From an uncultured Pseudomonadota bacterium (GTDB taxonomy: Bacteria > Pseudomonadota > Gammaproteobacteria > Burkholderiales > Thiobacillaceae), in contig CAISDD010000547.1 in the NCBI GenBank assembly GCA_903883985.1, positions 1 through 16,504 of the forward strand: a stretch of DNA of 16,504 nucleotides. The letters are read 5' to 3'. Below, piece after piece: positions 13,888 to 16,504 of this stretch (position 1 is the stretch's first letter; each line of letters begins with the position of its first letter). Both the position numbers and the translations under genes were made by a program. The notes under the pieces are model-generated. The model was not told the origin of the DNA, searched no databases, and saw only the letters and a program-made list of their open reading frames with translations.

Positions 13888-14915
13888 TGCACAAGCCCGA
13901 GAACCTGCTCGAAATCCACCTGATGCCGGGCGAATTCCTATTCGGCGACGCAGATACCCGTGTACGCAGCCTGCTCGGCGAGGGCGGCATCTTCACCCTC
14001 TGGCATCCGCACCGTCGCATCGGCTGCATCAGCCATTTCCGCGTCCCTTGCCGAGCCACGGCCTCGCCCAGTCTCGATCCGGCCTGCGCGGAAGAGGCAC
14101 TGACCCTGGCCATGGTGGAGATGTCCCGGGCGCTTACTCGGCCGCGGGAATACGTGGGCAAGCTGTTCGTCCACGACGGTGCCGAGGCGGCCGCCTTGCT
14201 GGATGGGGTGAGCGATCTGCTGGACTTTCAGGACATCAAGCTGAAGGTGCAGTACCGGGGGCGGGGCAACCTGGTGTTCGATGTCTGGAACGGCGAGGTC
14301 TGGATGCAGAAGCAGGCTCCGCCCCTGGCACTGGCGGGCAAGCCTCCCGAGACCATCTTCGAGGTCTACCTGCACACGGGAGAGTGGTACTTCGGCGACG
14401 AGAACACGCGGATCAAGACCCTGCTGGGCTCCTGCGTATCCTTTACCCTGTGGCATCCTGAGCGCAGGATAGGCGGCATGTGCCACTATATGCTGCCGAC
14501 ACGGGGCGCAAGGTCACACCGAGGCGAACTGGACGGCAAGTACGGGGACGAGGCACTGGAGTTGCTGCGCCATCAGATCGAGAAGGAAGGTACTCGGCCC
14601 CGGGAATATGTGGCACGGGTATTCGGCGGCGGTTCCATGCTGGACATCAGCGGCATCAACCTCTGCGAGCGCAACGTGGAAACCGCACGGGAACTCATCA
14701 AGCATTACGGTTTTCGGGTGGGGGGTGAATGCCTGGGCGGCATTGGCCACCGCAACGTGGTGTTCGACATCTGGAGTGGTGAGGCGAGGGCGGCAAATGA
14801 ACTGCGCAGCCCAAGCTGTCTTTCGGAAGCCGGAATGAAACTAAACTCAACTGCTTTTACCGTCTCACGGGGCTGCCCGCAGGCACATCGATTCGGCCAA
14901 GGGGTATCAACATGA
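13887..14915 (+). CDS. cheD: Tandem CheD-CheD fusion; first domain catalytically dead
   Basis: A 342-residue protein, about twice the usual CheD length. CheD deamidates receptor glutamines. Two homologous domains repeat with a period of 150 residues: GDADTRVRSLLGEGGIFTLWHP (21-41) against GDENTRIKTLLGSCVSFTLWHP (171-191), RPREYVGKLF against RPREYVARVF, and NLVFDVWNGEV against NVVFDIWSGEA. The second has catalytic Cys183 and His200 (GMCHYMLP). In the first the Cys is Gly33 while His50 remains (CISHFRVP), so it should be inactive. DNA identity between the halves is low, so the duplication is old. A Ser-rich tail of about 40 residues follows. The start overlaps the cheR stop; the end overlaps cheB (ATGA). 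The first domain may bind receptors or regulate the second. Confidence 0.93.
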   Translation: MHKPENLLEIHLMPGEFLFGDADTRVRSLLGEGGIFTLWHPHRRIGCISHFRVPCRATASPSLDPACAEEALTLAMVEMSRALTRPREYVGKLFVHDGAEAAALLDGVSDLLDFQDIKLKVQYRGRGNLVFDVWNGEVWMQKQAPPLALAGKPPETIFEVYLHTGEWYFGDENTRIKTLLGSCVSFTLWHPERRIGGMCHYMLPTRGARSHRGELDGKYGDEALELLRHQIEKEGTRPREYVARVFGGGSMLDISGINLCERNVETARELIKHYGFRVGGECLGGIGHRNVVFDIWSGEARAANELRSPSCLSEAGMKLNSTAFTVSRGCPQAHRFGQGVST

Positions 14916-16030
14916 GCAAGATCAAGGTAATGCTGGTGGACGACTCAGCAGTGGTCCGCCAGGTTCTGCAGCAGGTCCTGGAGCGGGACAGCGACATCCA
15001 GGTGATCGGCGCCGCGGCAGACCCCCTTTTCGCCCTCACTCGCATGCAGCGCGAGTGGCCGGACGTGATCGTCCTGGACGTGGAGATGCCGCGCATGGAT
15101 GGCATCACCTTTCTGAAGAAACTGATGGCGGAGCATCCGACGCCGGTGGTGATGTGCTCCAGCCTCACCGTCAAGGGTGCACAGACTACCCTGCATGCCA
15201 TGGCAGCAGGGGCGGTTGCCATCGTTGCCAAACCTGCTGTGGGGGTCAAGGAATACTTGGCCGATGCTTCCAACGATCTGGTCAGGGAGGTGAAGGCGGC
15301 GGCCCAGGCCAACATGCGCAATGTCCGGGTGCGCAGCCCCATGCCCCAGCAGCCGGTGGCGGCCAAGCTATCGGCGGATGCCGTGCTGGCGGCCGCACCC
15401 CAGGCCACCCGGCACAAGACCACCGAGCAGATCGTCGCCATGGGCACCTCCACCGGTGGCACTCAGGCCTTGGAGGAAGTGCTGACCCGCCTACCGCGCA
15501 CTTCGCCGGCCATCGTCATCGTTCAGCACATGCCGGAGAAGTTCACCGCAGCCTTCGCCCAGCGCCTGGACGGACTGTGCCAGATCGAGGTGAAGGAAGC
15601 CGCCGACGGCGACCTGGTTCTGCCCGGTCGCGCCCTGATTGCCCCCGGTGGCCGCCACATGGTGCTCAAACGCAGTGGCTTCCGGTACCAGGTCAGCGTC
15701 ATGAAGGGGCCTCCAGTGAACCGCCACTGTCCTTCCGTGGACGTGCTGTTCCGCTCCGTGGCACAGGTGGCCGGCCGCAACGCACTGGGCATCATCATGA
15801 CCGGCATGGGTGATGACGGCGCCCGTGGACTAAAGGAAATGCGTGTGGCCGGCTCTGCGACTTTGGGTCAGGACGAGGCCACATGCGTGGTCTATGGCAT
15901 GCCCAAGGAAGCCATGAAGATGGGCTCGGTGGAACGGGAACTGGCGCTGGACGCCATCCCTGGCGCCATTCAGGAGTTCGGCCTGGCGCGGGACGAGGCC
16001 CTGCGCCGGAAACCCCAGGGCGGAGGCTGA
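14912..16030 (+). CDS. cheB: CheB receptor methylesterase/glutamine deamidase
   Basis: A 372-residue response-regulator enzyme that removes methyl groups from receptors when phosphorylated by CheA. The receiver (1-125) has Asp10/Asp11, phospho-acceptor Asp56 in VIVLDVEMPRMDG, Ser83 and Lys107. A linker of about 45 residues (about 126-170) leads to the catalytic domain with the triad Ser180 in MGTSTGG, His206 in VQHMP and Asp302 in MTGMGDDGA, plus the conserved PPVNRHCPSVDVLF. Length is standard. ATG 14912 overlaps the cheD stop, and AAGGGG (14899-14904) is the ribosome binding site. It closes the CheR-CheD-CheB adaptation group. Confidence 0.96.
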   Translation: MSKIKVMLVDDSAVVRQVLQQVLERDSDIQVIGAAADPLFALTRMQREWPDVIVLDVEMPRMDGITFLKKLMAEHPTPVVMCSSLTVKGAQTTLHAMAAGAVAIVAKPAVGVKEYLADASNDLVREVKAAAQANMRNVRVRSPMPQQPVAAKLSADAVLAAAPQATRHKTTEQIVAMGTSTGGTQALEEVLTRLPRTSPAIVIVQHMPEKFTAAFAQRLDGLCQIEVKEAADGDLVLPGRALIAPGGRHMVLKRSGFRYQVSVMKGPPVNRHCPSVDVLFRSVAQVAGRNALGIIMTGMGDDGARGLKEMRVAGSATLGQDEATCVVYGMPKEAMKMGSVERELALDAIPGAIQEFGLARDEALRRKPQGGG

Positions 16031-16354
16031 TGCCCAAGCCGGCAAAGCCGGAACCATACAGGCTGGTGCAACGCTGAATTCGTGTGACCTTCGTAGGAGC
16101 GGGCTTGCCCACGGTACAACGGCGGCATTCGCGGCGGAACGTGTCAATGAAACTGAAACACCGGCGGCATGAGTGTCGATTTTCAGTGGGAATTTTTTTG
16201 CGATCTTCCTGTGGGTTAACCCAGGCGGCGGTGGGCAGCTTGGCAGCTTTAGGGGACATTGCCCTTGAATCGCTTCGGGTTGGCCAGGAATGCGGCATTC
16301 CGGGTTTCCTAGCTGACGCAGCAAGCCTGTTGCCTGGCCATCGCTTGGCCCCGC
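16031..16354. other. Gene-free region after cheB with small palindromes
   Basis: No believable gene here; open frames exist on both strands but none shows a protein family. Contents: a short CCGGC-AAA-GCCGG hairpin soon after cheB without a T-tract, a REP-like element (16092-16113), a seven-T run (16193-16199) without a preceding stem, the palindrome TGGGTTAACCCA (16212-16223) and a hairpin GGAATGC-G-GCATTCC (16287-16301). No convincing terminator for the operon is visible. Confidence 0.45.
16092..16113. repeat. REP-like palindromic element
   Basis: CGTAGGAGCGGGC, TT, GCCCACG: the core GGGC-TT-GCCC is a perfect stem and the outer CGT/ACG also pair, leaving AGGAGC unpaired. The GTAGGAGCGGGCTTGCCC core is the one I recall from REP elements scattered in intergenic regions of Pseudomonas and other proteobacteria. 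Only one copy is visible, so repetitiveness cannot be shown here. Confidence 0.5.
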
Positions 16355-16504
16355 TCAGCCCCTGCAGCACGCCTCACAAAGGGAGGGCGTCACGCGGGCG
16401 GAGGCCAGGTACAGGCGCAGGTTCTTGATGTCCTGTTTGCCGAATACGCTGCTGTGATGCGGATGGTGCAAGATACCCTCGATGCCGTTGAGTACAACGC
16501 GGTA
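16355..16504 (-). CDS. Possible 3' end of an unrecognised gene, partial
   Basis: On the - strand a frame is open from the window edge and stops at 16355, giving 49 residues such as YRVVLNGIEGILHHPHHSSV and DIKNLRLYLASARVTPS, ending CEACCRG. The composition looks protein-like, and the gene would converge on cheB. I do not recognise a family, and other frames here are open too because of the base composition, so this is only a candidate. Confidence 0.3.
   Translation of the reverse strand, partial: YRVVLNGIEGILHHPHHSSVFGKQDIKNLRLYLASARVTPSLCEACCRG

Noticed and set aside
1..16504. CRISPR array, tRNA or rRNA genes
   Set aside because: No regularly spaced repeats and no tRNA or rRNA signature seen on either strand.

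Overview
The window holds one dense chemosensory gene cluster of a GC-rich Gram-negative bacterium. Gene style (CheD, CZB-type chemoreceptor, STAS-CheA pair, LuxR/NarL two-component pair, IS1634-type transposase remnant) suggests a proteobacterium, most likely a betaproteobacterium. This is a judgement from gene content; no marker gene is present. Every confident gene is on the + strand.

Layout. (1) About 1-840: a broken IS1634-type transposase with several frame changes and an inserted short interspersed repeat, followed by about 300 bases without a gene but rich in inverted repeats (862-1000). (2) 1145-3231: a cytoplasmic NarL-class histidine kinase with a pseudo-receiver and a PAS domain, overlapping a LuxR/NarL response regulator. 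(3) 3237-3284: a strong palindrome plus a related smaller one, a likely operator. (4) 3323-5003: a single-domain receiver that has lost its phospho-aspartate, overlapping an intact receiver fused to an unrecognised domain of about 300 residues. (5) 5164-8695: CheY-like receiver, STAS protein, CheA and CheW. (6) 8782-13032: two chemoreceptors, one with a periplasmic four-helix-bundle-like sensor and one with a PAS domain and a C-terminal zinc-binding CZB domain; their signalling domains are nearly identical in DNA. (7) 13066-16030: CheR, a tandem CheD-CheD fusion with a dead first half, and CheB, all overlapping or closely packed. (8) 16031-16504: a non-coding tail with a REP-like hairpin, other palindromes and possibly the end of a gene on the - strand.

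How it works together. The receptors would control CheA through CheW; CheA would phosphorylate CheB and one or more receivers (5164 and 3735 keep all key residues). CheR, CheD and CheB would provide adaptation. The HK/LuxR pair and the receiver without its aspartate sit at the head of the cluster and probably set its expression or add a second input. No flagellar or pilus gene, CheZ or CheC lies in the window, so the output (swimming, twitching, or another response) cannot be read from it.

Most unusual points: the double CheD with a catalytically dead first half, two receivers that have independently lost the phosphorylated Asp (to Asn and to Gly), the uncharacterised receiver-output protein, a perfect 14-bp-arm palindrome, two tiny leader ORFs with strong ribosome binding sites just before cheW and the second receptor gene, and apparent gene conversion between the two receptor genes.
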